64,000 nt of DNA from Pseudomonadota bacterium (GCA_021798115.1 JAJZYM010000001.1:170421-234420); one strand, 5' to 3'. Shown: positions 19,460 to 28,998, counted from the stretch's first letter. The notes: generated by a model not told the origin, from the sequence alone. Program-made: numbers and translations.

Positions 19460-20041
19460 GTGCCCCGCCGAGGCCTTCGCACCCTCCCCGCCCGCTCGTC
19501 GACACCCCCGGTTGCGCTTGTCTGGCTCCGCCGTCTCGAGAATGTGATCGTCGTGGCCCTCGTGGTCATCCTGATCGCGACGGTCGCCGATCGTGTGGAG
19601 CGGCTGCGTGTCGCCGCCGAGGCCGTCGCCGTCGCCCGTGTAACCTCGGCCGTGCGGGCCGGACTCGCGAACGCCCTCTTCCGCGCGGCCGTCCGCGGAG
19701 GGCCTGCCCGGTGGCGGCATCTTCTCGCACGCAACCCCATGGGCTTCCTCGCCCTCCCCCCAGCGCGCTACGCGGGGGCTTTTCTCCACCTGCCACCCCA
19801 TCTTCGCCCCGGCTGGTGGTACTACGACCAAACGCATCGGCTCCTCATCTATGCCGTCCTTGCGCGCCATCATTTTGTCACCTCACTCCCTCCCCCCCCG
19901 CGCATCGAATGGCGCCTCGCACCCGTCTACGACACCAGAACCCACACCCCCTCCAACATCGTCGGAGTGGTGTTGCGCAGCGTTGCTCCCTACCACTGGA
20001 CAGGCGTGGCCCGCCGGGTGGCCGGAATCCACGGAAGGTGA
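19460..20041 (+). CDS. mshF: MSHA biogenesis protein MshF-like
   Basis: A 193-residue protein with one N-terminal membrane helix (about residues 28-45) and a periplasmic domain containing a WWYYDQTHRLLIY stretch. Position directly after mshG and this overall shape match MshF. Sequence signature is weak, so the name depends mainly on gene order. It starts at GTG five bases after the mshG stop. Confidence 0.65.
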   Translation: MPRRGLRTLPARSSTPPVALVWLRRLENVIVVALVVILIATVADRVERLRVAAEAVAVARVTSAVRAGLANALFRAAVRGGPARWRHLLARNPMGFLALPPARYAGAFLHLPPHLRPGWWYYDQTHRLLIYAVLARHHFVTSLPPPPRIEWRLAPVYDTRTHTPSNIVGVVLRSVAPYHWTGVARRVAGIHGR

Positions 20042-20097
20042 TAGATTTGGGACAACGGTCACACCTGCTCGAGGAGCCCAGGCTCCAGGAGGTTGAC

Positions 20098-20643
20098 GTG
20101 AACCGTTCTGTCCCCATCTTCCTCGCCCTCGTCGTTCTTGGAGGCTGTGCCCCCCACCCCCAGGCGTTGCTCCCTGCCACCTTTCTCGCCCGAGCACGAC
20201 GTCAAGACGCTCCCGTCGTGATCTACAGACTTGACGTCCCCGGAGTCCACACTCCGGCTGGGGGCGGGGTCGTCAGCCCGGTCGACGTCGATTTCCTCGT
20301 CACCGCCCACCGACCCCTCCGCCGGCTCCGTCTCGTGCTCCAGGGCTACGACGGTCTCGGGCTGCCTGTCGTCCATCGGCCGGGGCATCCGCTCGCTCTC
20401 GTGCTGACGCTCCCCGGCCCGTTTCTTCCCGGTGACAACTACGAGGCGACCTCGAGTCCCCAGGGTTTCCCCGGAGCGGGGGTAAGCTGCGTGCGCCTCG
20501 TACGTCTCGTCGCCTGGGGAGCAAGCCACCGCCCACGGCGCTGGCAGGAGCGAACCGTCTCGGGGCTTCTGGCTCCCGTTGTTCTTCGCCGCTGCCCCGA
20601 CCTGGGGCCAACGGTCATGATTTACGGGACCTCTCACCCCTAA
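20098..20643 (+). CDS. unrecognised lipoprotein at the end of the msh operon
   Basis: A 181-residue predicted lipoprotein. The signal peptide ends in LGGC, placing the acylated cysteine at about residue 17. The mature part looks beta-rich, with a segment PVVIYRLDVPG and a valine-rich middle. The start is GTG with a perfect AGGAGG ribosome site five bases upstream, the best in the neighbourhood. It follows mshF by 56 bases on the same strand and ends before a strong hairpin, so it is likely the last gene of the msh assembly operon. I recognise no family and no equivalent in the Vibrio msh cluster. Confidence 0.7.
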   Translation: MNRSVPIFLALVVLGGCAPHPQALLPATFLARARRQDAPVVIYRLDVPGVHTPAGGGVVSPVDVDFLVTAHRPLRRLRLVLQGYDGLGLPVVHRPGHPLALVLTLPGPFLPGDNYEATSSPQGFPGAGVSCVRLVRLVAWGASHRPRRWQERTVSGLLAPVVLRRCPDLGPTVMIYGTSHP

Positions 20644-20649
20644 GTGGCA

Positions 20650-20682
20650 GCCCGCGGGCAGGCCCCCCTCCTCACCGCGGGC
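20650..20682. terminator. hairpin between the msh operon and the skp-like gene
   Basis: GCCCGCGG and CCGCGGGC form a perfect eight-pair stem around a 17-base loop just after the lipoprotein stop. It sits between converging genes and could stop both. No T tract follows. Confidence 0.45.
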
Positions 20683-20774
20683 GGGGTTCTGCCACCTCGG
20701 GCCATGGGGTGGCGGTCATGTCCTCGCCCCCCGCGAAGAGCCCCGTGGGGGTTCAGACGCGTCCGGGGAACGTG

Positions 20775-21329
20775 TCAGCCCTTGGCGGCGGGCGCTTCGT
20801 TCATCGCCGCAAGGATTTTGTCCGTCAGGTCGTAGCCCCCGCTCGCCACGACGGCTCCGGCCTGAGAGCCATCGAGGATGAGCCCATAGCCGTGGGTCTT
20901 GGCGTAGTTTTGGATCACCCCGAGAAGCTGCTTTTCGACCGGCTGGAAGAGCGTGCTGTGTTTTGCGTAAAGTGCGGCACGGATCTTCACGAACTTCTTG
21001 CGCAGCATTTTTTCCCCGTTCGTGAAGGCCTGGATGTCGCGCGCACGGGCCTTTTGGCTTTCTTTCGGGAGCCGCGCGCGAAGGACCTTTTGTTCCTGCG
21101 CGAGCCGTGACTCCTGGATGCGGAACCTCTTCTCAAGACGGGCACGATAAGCCTCGAAACTCTTCTCGGCCGCCAAGCCCGCCTTGCTGTGGGCCAGGAT
21201 ATAGCGGAGGTGAACGATGCCGATCTTGCCCTGGGCGTGGGCACGAGGGGCCACGAGAACACAAACGAGCGCGGCCGCGAGAGCGAAGGCGGTGAAGGAG
21301 ACGAGTCGGGCGACCGGATTCCGGTTCAT
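20775..21329 (-). CDS. OmpH/Skp family periplasmic chaperone
   Basis: A 184-residue exported protein. The signal peptide (about residues 9-32) ends AHAQ. The mature start KIGIVHL and a central charged coiled-coil (about residues 55-115) are the OmpH/Skp pattern. Skp trimers hold unfolded outer-membrane proteins in the periplasm. The usual neighbours bamA and lpxD are absent, so this may be a second or relocated copy. It is transcribed away from xth. Confidence 0.8.
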   Translation of the reverse strand: MNRNPVARLVSFTAFALAAALVCVLVAPRAHAQGKIGIVHLRYILAHSKAGLAAEKSFEAYRARLEKRFRIQESRLAQEQKVLRARLPKESQKARARDIQAFTNGEKMLRKKFVKIRAALYAKHSTLFQPVEKQLLGVIQNYAKTHGYGLILDGSQAGAVVASGGYDLTDKILAAMNEAPAAKG

Positions 21330-21394
21330 GGGAAGTCCTCATTGCAAGGCTGTGATCGAACGTGCGTTGGCGCACTGTCCTAGCATATACCATC

Positions 21395-22231
21395 ATGAAC
21401 CATCCCTTTCTTGAGAGGGCTCCAAAGGGGACCATCACCCCACGTCCCGTGCTCCGAATCGCCACCTGGAACGTCAACTCGCTGCGTGTACGCCTTCCCA
21501 CCCTTCTCGGGTGGCTCGAGGAAGCCCGACCCGACGTCCTGGCGCTCCAGGAGACGAAAGTCACCGATGCCCTCTTTCCCGCCGGCCCCCTGGCCACGGC
21601 CGGCTACGGTGAGCTTCTCCGACGCGGCGAACGAGCCTACAACGGCGTGGCCCTGCTGGCCCGTGACAAACCCTTCCATGGTGCCTCCTTCCGCCTCGAT
21701 GGCGAAGCGGAGGAGGAGACCCGGTTCCTCGCCGCTACGCTGCCGGACGGACTTCGTGTGATCACGGTCTACGTCCCCAACGGACGAACCGTCGACTCCC
21801 CGCATTTCGCACGCAAGGCGGCCTGGCTCAAGACACTTCGCGAACGTCTCGCCCGGGAGCTCGACCGCTATCCACGCCTTGTGGTCCTCGGCGACTTCAA
21901 CATCGCGCCCGAGGAGCGCGATGTCGCCCGCCCATCCGACTGGGAGGACTCTGTCCTCACACACGAAGAGGTCCGTCGCGCGTGGCGCACGTTCCTCGAC
22001 CTCGGGCTTCACGACGCCTACCGGCACCGGCATCCCGAAGGGCGGGACTATACTTGGTGGGATTACCGCCGAGGGGCGTTCGCCCGCGACGATGGCCTGC
22101 GCATCGACCACATCCTCCTCAGCACGACGCTCGCCGAACACCTGGTCGAGGCCCGGGTGGCGCGCACGCTTCGCGCCGGGCCACGACCCTCAGACCACGC
22201 GCCCCTCGTCGTCGATCTGCGCTGGGACTGA
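21395..22231 (+). CDS. xth: exodeoxyribonuclease III
   Basis: AP endonuclease and 3'-5' exonuclease of base-excision repair. The family motifs are clear: ATWNVNSLRVRLP at the N-terminus, LQETKV with the metal-binding glutamate, GDFNIAPEE, and the ending RIDHILLS and SDHAPLVVDL with the catalytic histidine. With the ATG at 21395 the protein has 278 residues. A GTG at 21449 would give the tighter family N-terminus (260 residues). Neither has a convincing ribosome site. Confidence 0.93.
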   Translation: MNHPFLERAPKGTITPRPVLRIATWNVNSLRVRLPTLLGWLEEARPDVLALQETKVTDALFPAGPLATAGYGELLRRGERAYNGVALLARDKPFHGASFRLDGEAEEETRFLAATLPDGLRVITVYVPNGRTVDSPHFARKAAWLKTLRERLARELDRYPRLVVLGDFNIAPEERDVARPSDWEDSVLTHEEVRRAWRTFLDLGLHDAYRHRHPEGRDYTWWDYRRGAFARDDGLRIDHILLSTTLAEHLVEARVARTLRAGPRPSDHAPLVVDLRWD

Positions 22232-22237
22232 ACACCC

Positions 22238-22588
22238 GTGCGTCTCGTGAGTGTGCGCCTGCGCGCTTGCGGGCGCCGTCTTGCACTACATTTCGACGAC
22301 GGCTCGAAGCCGGAACTCGAAGCGGCCTACCTCAGGGTGTTCTCGCCGTCCGCGGAGGGCGGCAGCGGGCCCGCACGGCTTCTCCCCACAGGCAAGGACG
22401 AGGTCCGCATCCTGCGCATCGAGAATGTGGGCCGTTACGCCCTCCGCCTGATCTTTGACGACGGCCACGACAGTGGGCTTTACACGCACGAGACGCTTCA
22501 CCGTCTTGCGATCGAGGCCCCCGAGCGCTGGGCGGCCTACCGCGCGCGCCAAGCGCGGGCGGGTGGCGCGCAGAAGGATCACCCATGA
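22238..22588 (+). CDS. DUF971 domain protein
   Basis: A 116-residue cytoplasmic protein with the DUF971 pattern: LHFDDG near the start, a central segment, then RIENVGRYALRLIFDDGHDSGLYTHETL. DUF971 also forms the N-terminal domain of gamma-butyrobetaine hydroxylase-like proteins. It often stands next to ubiE or hslU in proteobacteria, as here. The function of the stand-alone form is unknown. GTG start, with the stop overlapping ubiE. Confidence 0.85.
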   Translation: MRLVSVRLRACGRRLALHFDDGSKPELEAAYLRVFSPSAEGGSGPARLLPTGKDEVRILRIENVGRYALRLIFDDGHDSGLYTHETLHRLAIEAPERWAAYRARQARAGGAQKDHP

Positions 22589-23337
22589 CCGACGACCCAG
22601 AACGCACGGACGTCGATTTCGGCTTTGCCCGTGTCTCCGCGGAAGAAAAGACGCGTCGCGTCCAAGCCGTCTTCACCTCGGTCGCGTCGCGCTACGATCT
22701 CATGAACGACCTCATGTCGGGCGGACTCCACCGTCTGTGGAAGCGCTTCGCCATCGCCGCGCTGGCCCTTCCCCCCCACGCGCGCGTGCTCGATCTCGCC
22801 TGCGGGACCGGCGACCTCACCCTCCGCCTGGCCCGCCGACAGGAGACCGCACGCCTCGTCGCCTGCGACCGCAACCCGGACATGCTCCGTTTGGCCCGGG
22901 CGAAACTCGAGGACGACGGCCACCTGGGGGTCCGGCCCGTCTGCGCCGATGCTGAAGCCCTCCCCTTCCCGGACGCGAGTTTCGACGCGGTGATCATCGG
23001 TTTCGGCCTGCGCAACGTCACCCACCCCGAACAGGCGTTGGCCGAGATGCACCGTGTGCTCGCTCCGTCCGGCCGAGCCGTTGTTCTCGAGTTCTCCCGT
23101 CTTCGCCCCCGCATGCTGGTCCCGCTCTACGATTTCTATTCGTTTCGTGTCCTTCCCCGCCTCGGGGCCGTCGTGGCGGGGGACGCCGCCAGTTACCGTT
23201 ACCTTGCCGAATCGATCCGCCGCCATCCCGATCAGGAGACACTGGCCGCACGGATGCGCGCAAGCGGATTCGCCGATGTCCGCTACTACGATCTCCACGG
23301 GGGTCTCGTCGCGGTCCACCGGGGGGTTCGCCCGTGA
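22585..23337 (+). CDS. ubiE: ubiquinone/menaquinone C-methyltransferase UbiE
   Basis: SAM-dependent C-methyltransferase of quinone synthesis, 250 residues. FGFARVSAEEKTRRVQAVF and SRYDLMNDLMSGGLHRLWK are the UbiE signature. The SAM-binding motif LDLACGTGDLTL is near residue 70, and FGLRNVTH follows. It begins the ubiE-ubiJ-ubiB group, all joined by four-base overlaps. Confidence 0.96.
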   Translation: MTDDPERTDVDFGFARVSAEEKTRRVQAVFTSVASRYDLMNDLMSGGLHRLWKRFAIAALALPPHARVLDLACGTGDLTLRLARRQETARLVACDRNPDMLRLARAKLEDDGHLGVRPVCADAEALPFPDASFDAVIIGFGLRNVTHPEQALAEMHRVLAPSGRAVVLEFSRLRPRMLVPLYDFYSFRVLPRLGAVVAGDAASYRYLAESIRRHPDQETLAARMRASGFADVRYYDLHGGLVAVHRGVRP

Positions 23338-23897
23338 AGGAAGACGTCCGTCGGGTCCCCGGGTTCCTCGCCGTTCTTCTCCGCCGTCTTGGCGAGGAGC
23401 ATGGCGAGCTCGGCGCGCTTTCGGCTCCACTCGCGGGACGCCGTCTCGCCCTCGAAGGTCTTCTGCCCCACGGACGGAGACTCGTCGTGACCTGGGGGCC
23501 CGACGGCCCGTCGGTGACGACGGGGGGAGACGACCCGGCCGATCTCACCCTGAGCGGGCCGCCGGGAGCCTTTCTCGATCTCCTCCTCCGTGGGGCGAGC
23601 CGGCGCCTGAGTCTCCGCGGGCGGCTTGATCTGGCACACGATCTCAGCCGTTACCTGAACGAGCTCATCGCCACCCGGCGCGAGGCCGTCGCGGTCGTCT
23701 TGGGCGATCCGCTTCTCGGTCTCTGCGAACGGGGCGCGGAGCGCCTGGGCACTTTTCTCGTGGCGTCCATCCGCCAGGGACATGGCCCCGCCAAGCTTCT
23801 CGTGACCCGCGATCAATGGACGGATCTCGCCGAGGCCGTCCGTGAGCTCCGCACCCGTCTCGAAGCTCTCGTCTCCCATCCATTCCTGCGCCCGTGA
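23334..23897 (+). CDS. ubiJ: ubiquinone biosynthesis accessory factor UbiJ
   Basis: A 187-residue protein with an N-terminal SCP2 lipid-binding fold (DPADLTLSGPPGAFLDLL around residues 63-80) and a C-terminal helical part. UbiJ is needed for aerobic ubiquinone synthesis as a component of the Ubi complex. The position between ubiE and ubiB with coupled translation is the gammaproteobacterial arrangement and supports the call beyond the modest motif. Confidence 0.88.
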   Translation: MKEDVRRVPGFLAVLLRRLGEEHGELGALSAPLAGRRLALEGLLPHGRRLVVTWGPDGPSVTTGGDDPADLTLSGPPGAFLDLLLRGASRRLSLRGRLDLAHDLSRYLNELIATRREAVAVVLGDPLLGLCERGAERLGTFLVASIRQGHGPAKLLVTRDQWTDLAEAVRELRTRLEALVSHPFLRP

Positions 23898-25486
23898 GCC
23901 GTCTGCGTTCAGCCCTCCGGCTTGCCCGTATCCAGTGGATCCTCGTGCGCCACGGACTCGACGAGCTCGTCGTCCTCACCCCGTTTTTCCGTCCTCTCCG
24001 GGGGCTCATCCCCCTCCTCCCCTGGCACTGGATTCGCCGCGAGACACCGCTCCCGGTGCGACTGCGTCTCGCCCTTGAAGCCCTCGGGCCGATTTACATC
24101 AAATTCGGCCAGACTCTCTCGACCCGCCGTGATCTTCTGCCGGAAGCGTATGCCGAGGAGCTCGCGCGGCTTCAGGACCGTGTTCCGCCCTTCCCCGGAG
24201 AGCAAGCTCGGAGGATCGTTGCCGCCGAGCTCGGGCGACCGCCCGAAGCCCTTTTCGCCCGCTTCGAGGACCGCCCGCTGGCCTCGGCCTCCCTCGCCCA
24301 AGTGCACGCCGCGCGTCTGCCCGGAGGCGAAGACGTGGTCGTCAAAATCCTCCGCCCCGGCATCGAAAAGGCGATCCGACGAGATCTCGATCTCCTGGCC
24401 CTTCTCGCCGGACTCGTCGAACGCTACCACCCGTACGGACGACGTTTGCGGCCACGGGAGATCGTCGCCGAATTCGACCGCACGCTCAGCCGTGAGCTTG
24501 ACCTCACGCTCGAAGCGGCAAACGCCGTAGTCCTGCGCCGCAACGCCCGACCCGAACTCCGTCTTCATGTGCCCCGCGTCTTTTGGGAGTACACCCGTAC
24601 GCGGGTTCTGGTCCTCGAACGGGTCGGGGGGATCCCGATCGGGGATCAGGGCCGACTGCGCGCGCTTGGCGTCAACCGGCGGGCGCTCGCCGCACTTGGC
24701 GTGCGCATCTTCTTCACGCAAGTCTTCGTGGACAACTTCTTCCACGCGGACATGCATCCGGGGAACCTCTTCGTCGACGCCCGCGACCCCCATCGACCCG
24801 CCCTCGCCGTGGTCGACTTCGGCATCGTCGGAACGCTGAGCGCCGAAGACCGCTATTACCTCGCCGCCAATGTCCACGCCTTCTTCAACCGCGACTTTCG
24901 GCGGATCGCCGACCTCCACATCCGTTCAGGCTGGGTTCCGCCGGGGACTTCCCCGGAGGAGCTCGAAAGCGCTGTCCGTTCGGTCTGTGAACCCATTTTT
25001 GGCCGCCCCCTCCACGAGATCTCGCTCGGGCTTGTCCTGACACGACTCCTCTCGATTGCGCGCCGCTTTGACGTCACGATCAAACCCGAGCTTCTCCTTC
25101 TCCAGAAAACACTCATCGCCGTCGAGGGTCTTGGGCGCGAGCTCGATCCCGACCTCGACCTCTGGCGCACGGCCAAGCCTCTCATCACCCGCTGGATGCG
25201 CCGCAACGTCTGGCCGACACCGGAACTTCGCCGTCTGGTCCGCGAGCTGCCCACGCTCGTCGAACGGCTCCCCGCTCTCCTCCGCCGTCTCGAAGAGACG
25301 CCCGTCACGAATCTTCCAGCCCCTCGCCGTTTTCCCTGGCTCGAGACCGCCGCCGCCCTGACCGCCGGTGGGGCGCTCGCTCTCCTTGCCGTCGGCTCCG
25401 CGCACCGCACTCTCGATCTCGGCCTGGCATTCCTTGGGCTCGGCGTCCTTTTCATTCGCGCCCTTCGTCCGCCGCCCTCCCCGTGA
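23894..25486 (+). CDS. ubiB: ubiquinone biosynthesis kinase-like protein UbiB
   Basis: Membrane-associated ABC1/ADCK atypical kinase-like ATPase needed for ubiquinone synthesis; 530 residues. The family signature IKFGQTLSTRRDLLP is near residue 72 and carries the KxGQ motif. An alanine-rich loop SASLAQVHAA, VVKILRPG with the ATP-site lysine, and HADMHPGNLF and VDFGIVG follow. Hydrophobic segments at the C-terminus (about residues 485-520) anchor it. GTG start overlapping ubiJ. Confidence 0.96.
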   Translation: MSRLRSALRLARIQWILVRHGLDELVVLTPFFRPLRGLIPLLPWHWIRRETPLPVRLRLALEALGPIYIKFGQTLSTRRDLLPEAYAEELARLQDRVPPFPGEQARRIVAAELGRPPEALFARFEDRPLASASLAQVHAARLPGGEDVVVKILRPGIEKAIRRDLDLLALLAGLVERYHPYGRRLRPREIVAEFDRTLSRELDLTLEAANAVVLRRNARPELRLHVPRVFWEYTRTRVLVLERVGGIPIGDQGRLRALGVNRRALAALGVRIFFTQVFVDNFFHADMHPGNLFVDARDPHRPALAVVDFGIVGTLSAEDRYYLAANVHAFFNRDFRRIADLHIRSGWVPPGTSPEELESAVRSVCEPIFGRPLHEISLGLVLTRLLSIARRFDVTIKPELLLLQKTLIAVEGLGRELDPDLDLWRTAKPLITRWMRRNVWPTPELRRLVRELPTLVERLPALLRRLEETPVTNLPAPRRFPWLETAAALTAGGALALLAVGSAHRTLDLGLAFLGLGVLFIRALRPPPSP

Positions 25487-26661
25487 GGCATCTCTCGTGG
25501 CAAGCCGAGGAGGGGCCGTTGTTCGTTCCGGCCGAGCTCCCGCCGCTGACCCCTGATGAGTCCGCACGGGTCACGGCCATGCGCCGACATCTGCACACAC
25601 TCGTGCAAGCGTCGGGGGGGCTTCTTCCTTTCGCGCGTTTCATGGAAGAAGCCCTCTACGCTCCCGGTCTCGGTTACTACGCCGCCGGCCGGCGCGTCTT
25701 CGGACCCGGAGGCGACTACACGACGGCGAGCAGCGAAAGTGACGCTTACGCTGCCCTCTTCGCGCACAAGGTGGCGGGGCTCATGCACGCGGGTCTGCCA
25801 CCCGAGGTTCTCGAGATCGGACCGGGGACGGGCCGTTTTGCCGCCGATTTCGTGCGCGAGCTTCACCGGCGGGGCGTCGCTCTCAAGGCCTACCATCTCC
25901 TCGAACCGCACCTTCCGCAAGAGCAAGAACAGCGTTCGCGACTCGACAACGGCAGTGAACAGGCATTTCACTGGTGCCGCCGTGCGCCCGCAGGCTTCCG
26001 CGGTCTCGTCCTCGCGCACGAGGTCTTCGACGCTCAGCCATGCGCGCGCTTTACGTGGGACGGCCGTCGCCACCACGGTTGGGGACTGGTGACGGAGGGC
26101 GACCGCCTCGGCTGGCGCCTGGGGCCCCCGACGCCCGATCTCGCCGCGGAAATCGCCGTAATCAGAGCCGAGCTCAACGCACCGCTGCCTGTTCCCTATG
26201 TCTCGGAGGCCGCCGCGGACTACGGCCGCATCTTCGCCCTCCTCGAGGAGATTCCCGAAGCTCTTTTTCTCATCGTCGATTACGGCCACCCCCGTCGGGA
26301 GTTTTACCACCACGATCGGTGCTCGGGGACCCTTCGCTGCCACTACCGTCAGCGGGTGCACGACGACCCGCTCCACGCCCCCGGAGTGGAAGACATCACG
26401 GCACATGTCGATTTCAGCCGTCTCGCCTGTCTCGCAAACACGGCGGGTTGGACGGTCGAAGGATTCACCTCTCTCGCCGGCTTTGCGGTGGCTCAGGGGA
26501 GCCTTGAGGCTGTGGCGATCTCGCAGGAGCGGCGGCGTGCGCTCGCCCGTCTCGTCGATCCCTCGGTGATGGGAGAAGTCTTCAAAGTCCTCGTCCTCGT
26601 GCGCGGGGAAAGCCTCCCCTTTCCTGACCTCGAGAGAAGCGATCGCCTCGCAAGCCTCTGA
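25483..26661 (+). CDS. MidA/NDUFAF7-like SAM-dependent methyltransferase
   Basis: A 392-residue COG1565 protein. The N-terminal LPFARFMEEALYAPGLGYYAAG, the GDYTTASS segment and the SAM motif VLEIGPGTGRFA are hallmarks. The eukaryotic member methylates an arginine of a complex I subunit; bacterial substrates are not known. It is coupled to ubiB by a GTGA overlap, linking it with respiratory-quinone genes. It converges with the SPOR gene. Confidence 0.85.
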   Translation: MRHLSWQAEEGPLFVPAELPPLTPDESARVTAMRRHLHTLVQASGGLLPFARFMEEALYAPGLGYYAAGRRVFGPGGDYTTASSESDAYAALFAHKVAGLMHAGLPPEVLEIGPGTGRFAADFVRELHRRGVALKAYHLLEPHLPQEQEQRSRLDNGSEQAFHWCRRAPAGFRGLVLAHEVFDAQPCARFTWDGRRHHGWGLVTEGDRLGWRLGPPTPDLAAEIAVIRAELNAPLPVPYVSEAAADYGRIFALLEEIPEALFLIVDYGHPRREFYHHDRCSGTLRCHYRQRVHDDPLHAPGVEDITAHVDFSRLACLANTAGWTVEGFTSLAGFAVAQGSLEAVAISQERRRALARLVDPSVMGEVFKVLVLVRGESLPFPDLERSDRLASL

Positions 26662-26671
26662 GGGGGTCGGT

Positions 26672-27289
26672 TCAGGGCGGCAGGGATCGGACCATGAGAA
26701 GCGGTCGGTAGCGGTGCTCGGCCAGGATGCGGCGGATCTGGTTGAGACGCGCGAGATCGGTGATGGGCCCGATGCGCACGCGGTGCCAAACCGCCCCGTT
26801 CGGAAGTTGGGCGCGGTCGATGCGGGCGCCGAGCCCGAGGAGAGCAAGTTTGGCGACGACCTTCTTCGCGCGCGCACGACGCCGGAACGATGCGACCTGA
26901 AGAATATAGCGTCCCGGGCGCAGTACGGGACGGCGATCGCGATCAAGAGTGACGTGCCGATCGCGGGTGGTGTTGATCACCTCCGGATGACGGAGACGCG
27001 CGCCCCCGACCTCGCGAAGAACATCATAGAAGGTGAAGGTATGGGCCTCCCGAAGCACCTTCGGAGGAACGGGTTGGGGACGGGAGACGGGCGGCACCGG
27101 CGGGGGGGGAGGGGCGCTCGCCACCCGCGCGACGCGGCGCACCGCCCAGACGGCAGCCCCCACGAGGAGGATGAGGAGAGCGGCGTAAGCGAGAGTGTGT
27201 GATCTCCCCTTCCTGGAGGAGGGAGGAGGGCGACGGCGTGGACGCGGAGAGGGGCGTCGCCGCACGGTGGAAGGCGAACGCCGCTTCAC
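26672..27289 (-). CDS. SPOR domain protein, FtsN-like
   Basis: A 205-residue bitopic protein: arginine-rich cytoplasmic tail, one helix at about residues 34-50, proline-rich linker and a C-terminal SPOR domain (RYILQVASFRRRARA, then RVRIGPITDLARL) that binds denuded glycan at the septum. Its place after argS and priA is that of ftsN-like genes in many gammaproteobacteria. It starts at a GTG overlapping the argS stop by four bases. Confidence 0.85.
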   Translation of the reverse strand: MKRRSPSTVRRRPSPRPRRRPPPSSRKGRSHTLAYAALLILLVGAAVWAVRRVARVASAPPPPPVPPVSRPQPVPPKVLREAHTFTFYDVLREVGGARLRHPEVINTTRDRHVTLDRDRRPVLRPGRYILQVASFRRRARAKKVVAKLALLGLGARIDRAQLPNGAVWHRVRIGPITDLARLNQIRRILAEHRYRPLLMVRSLPP

Positions 27290-28998
27290 ATCCGCTCCGG
27301 AGCCGAGACGCCGATCAGGGCGAGCCCGTGGCGGAGCACCGTCCCGACCCCCGCGGCCAACGCGAGCCTTGGGACGCGCAGCCCATCTTCGGCGTCAAGC
27401 ACCGGGGTGTGGGCGTACCAATTGTGGAACTCCCCGGCCAGATCGCGCAGGTACTGGGCGAGGATGTGCGGGGCGCGCTGGGCCGCGGCCTCGTGAAGCG
27501 TTTCCGCGTACGCGGCCAGACGCACGAGGAGACGCCTTTCGGCATCTTCCGTAAGGCGTTCCAGTCCCTGAACCTCGAGGGTGTCCACTCCGGCCTTGCG
27601 CAGAAGACCGCACACGCGGGTGTGGGCGTACTGAACGTAGTACACAGGATTGTCCGGGCTCTGACGGACGGCAAGGTCGAGATCGAAGTCGAGCGGCTGC
27701 GGGTGCGAACGCAGCACGTAAAAGAAGCGGGCGGCATCGCGACCGACTTCCTCGCGAAGCTGGCGCAACGTGACGAAATCGCCCGCGCGCGTCGACATGC
27801 GCGCCCGTTCTCCCCCACGCCAGAGGGTGACGAACTGAACGAGGACGACCTCGAGCCGCTCGGGTGGCTCGATCCCGAGCGCCTGAAGCCCTGCGTGAAG
27901 GCGTGGCGCGTAGCCGTGGTGATCGGCCCCAAAGACGTCGATGAAACGGTCGTAGCCGCGATCCGCCTTCTCGACGTGATAGGCCAGATCGGGCGTGAAG
28001 TACGTGTACGTCCCCGCGGAACGGACGAGGACACGGTCCTTCTCGTCCCCGTACGCGGTGGCCTGAAGCCAGAGCGCTCCCTCATTTTCGTAAACCGCGT
28101 GCCGCGCACGCAGCCGGTCGAGGAGGGACTCGATCACGCCCGCCGAACGAAGCTCACGCTCCGAGGTCCAGCGATCGAAGCGGACTCCAAAGGACGCCAG
28201 ATCCTCGCTGATCTCTTCCCGCATGGCCTCGAGAGCCTCGTCGAACACCTTCCGGTAGTCCTTTTCACCGAGGGCCGCGCGGGCCGCAGCCACCCAGGCG
28301 TCGACCTGGCGGTCGGGATCGCTTTCCTCTCCGACCTCCGGAAGAGGGCGGGAAAAGCGCCGTCCGTGCCGGCCGACAAGCCCACGCGCGAGATCGCCCA
28401 CGTAGTCGCCCCGGTACGCAGACTGCGGAAGCACGATCCTGACTCCCAGCTCTTCGAGATAGCGCAGCCAAACACTCAGCGTCAGAATGTCCATCTGCCG
28501 GCCGGCGTCGTTGAGGTAGTACTCGCGCTCAACGTGATGGCCAACAGCGGCGAGAAGCGCGGCCAGACTGTCACCGTAGGCGGCTCCGCGTCCGTGCCCG
28601 ACGTGCAGAGGGCCGTTGGGATTGGCCGAAACGAACTCAACGAGAATCCGCTCGGGATGGGCCACGGGAGAAACCGCACAGCCTTTGGGATCGGCGAGAA
28701 GCGCCCGAAGCTGTCCGGCAAGAAGCGTGGGGGAGAGGCGGAAATTGAGAAACCCCGGTCCGGCGACCTCGGCTGTGATCTCCCCGAGCGGCAACTCGAG
28801 GGCGGCGAGGATCCGCTCGGCGAGCCCCCGCGGAGGAAGTCCCGCGGTGCGCGCAAGACGAAGCGCAGCCGAGCTCGCGTACTCCCCGTGCACGGGATCG
28901 GCGGGACGCTCGAGCACGGGACCCCCGGGATCGACCGCTCCGAGCACCCGTTCGAGGGCGGCGCGAATCCGCTGTTCAAGGCGATGTTTGATGAGCAT
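27286..28998 (-). CDS. argS: arginyl-tRNA synthetase
   Basis: Charges tRNA-Arg; class I synthetase of 570 residues. The HIGH-box equivalent is HVGHGRG, preceded by SANPNGPLHV, and the KMSKS-equivalent region reads RMSTRAG. The C-terminal anticodon-binding domain ends in GVSAPERM. The start chosen is the ATG giving MLIKHRLEQRI, which fits the family; the longer frame would add 39 unrelated residues. Confidence 0.96.
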   Translation of the reverse strand: MLIKHRLEQRIRAALERVLGAVDPGGPVLERPADPVHGEYASSAALRLARTAGLPPRGLAERILAALELPLGEITAEVAGPGFLNFRLSPTLLAGQLRALLADPKGCAVSPVAHPERILVEFVSANPNGPLHVGHGRGAAYGDSLAALLAAVGHHVEREYYLNDAGRQMDILTLSVWLRYLEELGVRIVLPQSAYRGDYVGDLARGLVGRHGRRFSRPLPEVGEESDPDRQVDAWVAAARAALGEKDYRKVFDEALEAMREEISEDLASFGVRFDRWTSERELRSAGVIESLLDRLRARHAVYENEGALWLQATAYGDEKDRVLVRSAGTYTYFTPDLAYHVEKADRGYDRFIDVFGADHHGYAPRLHAGLQALGIEPPERLEVVLVQFVTLWRGGERARMSTRAGDFVTLRQLREEVGRDAARFFYVLRSHPQPLDFDLDLAVRQSPDNPVYYVQYAHTRVCGLLRKAGVDTLEVQGLERLTEDAERRLLVRLAAYAETLHEAAAQRAPHILAQYLRDLAGEFHNWYAHTPVLDAEDGLRVPRLALAAGVGTVLRHGLALIGVSAPERM

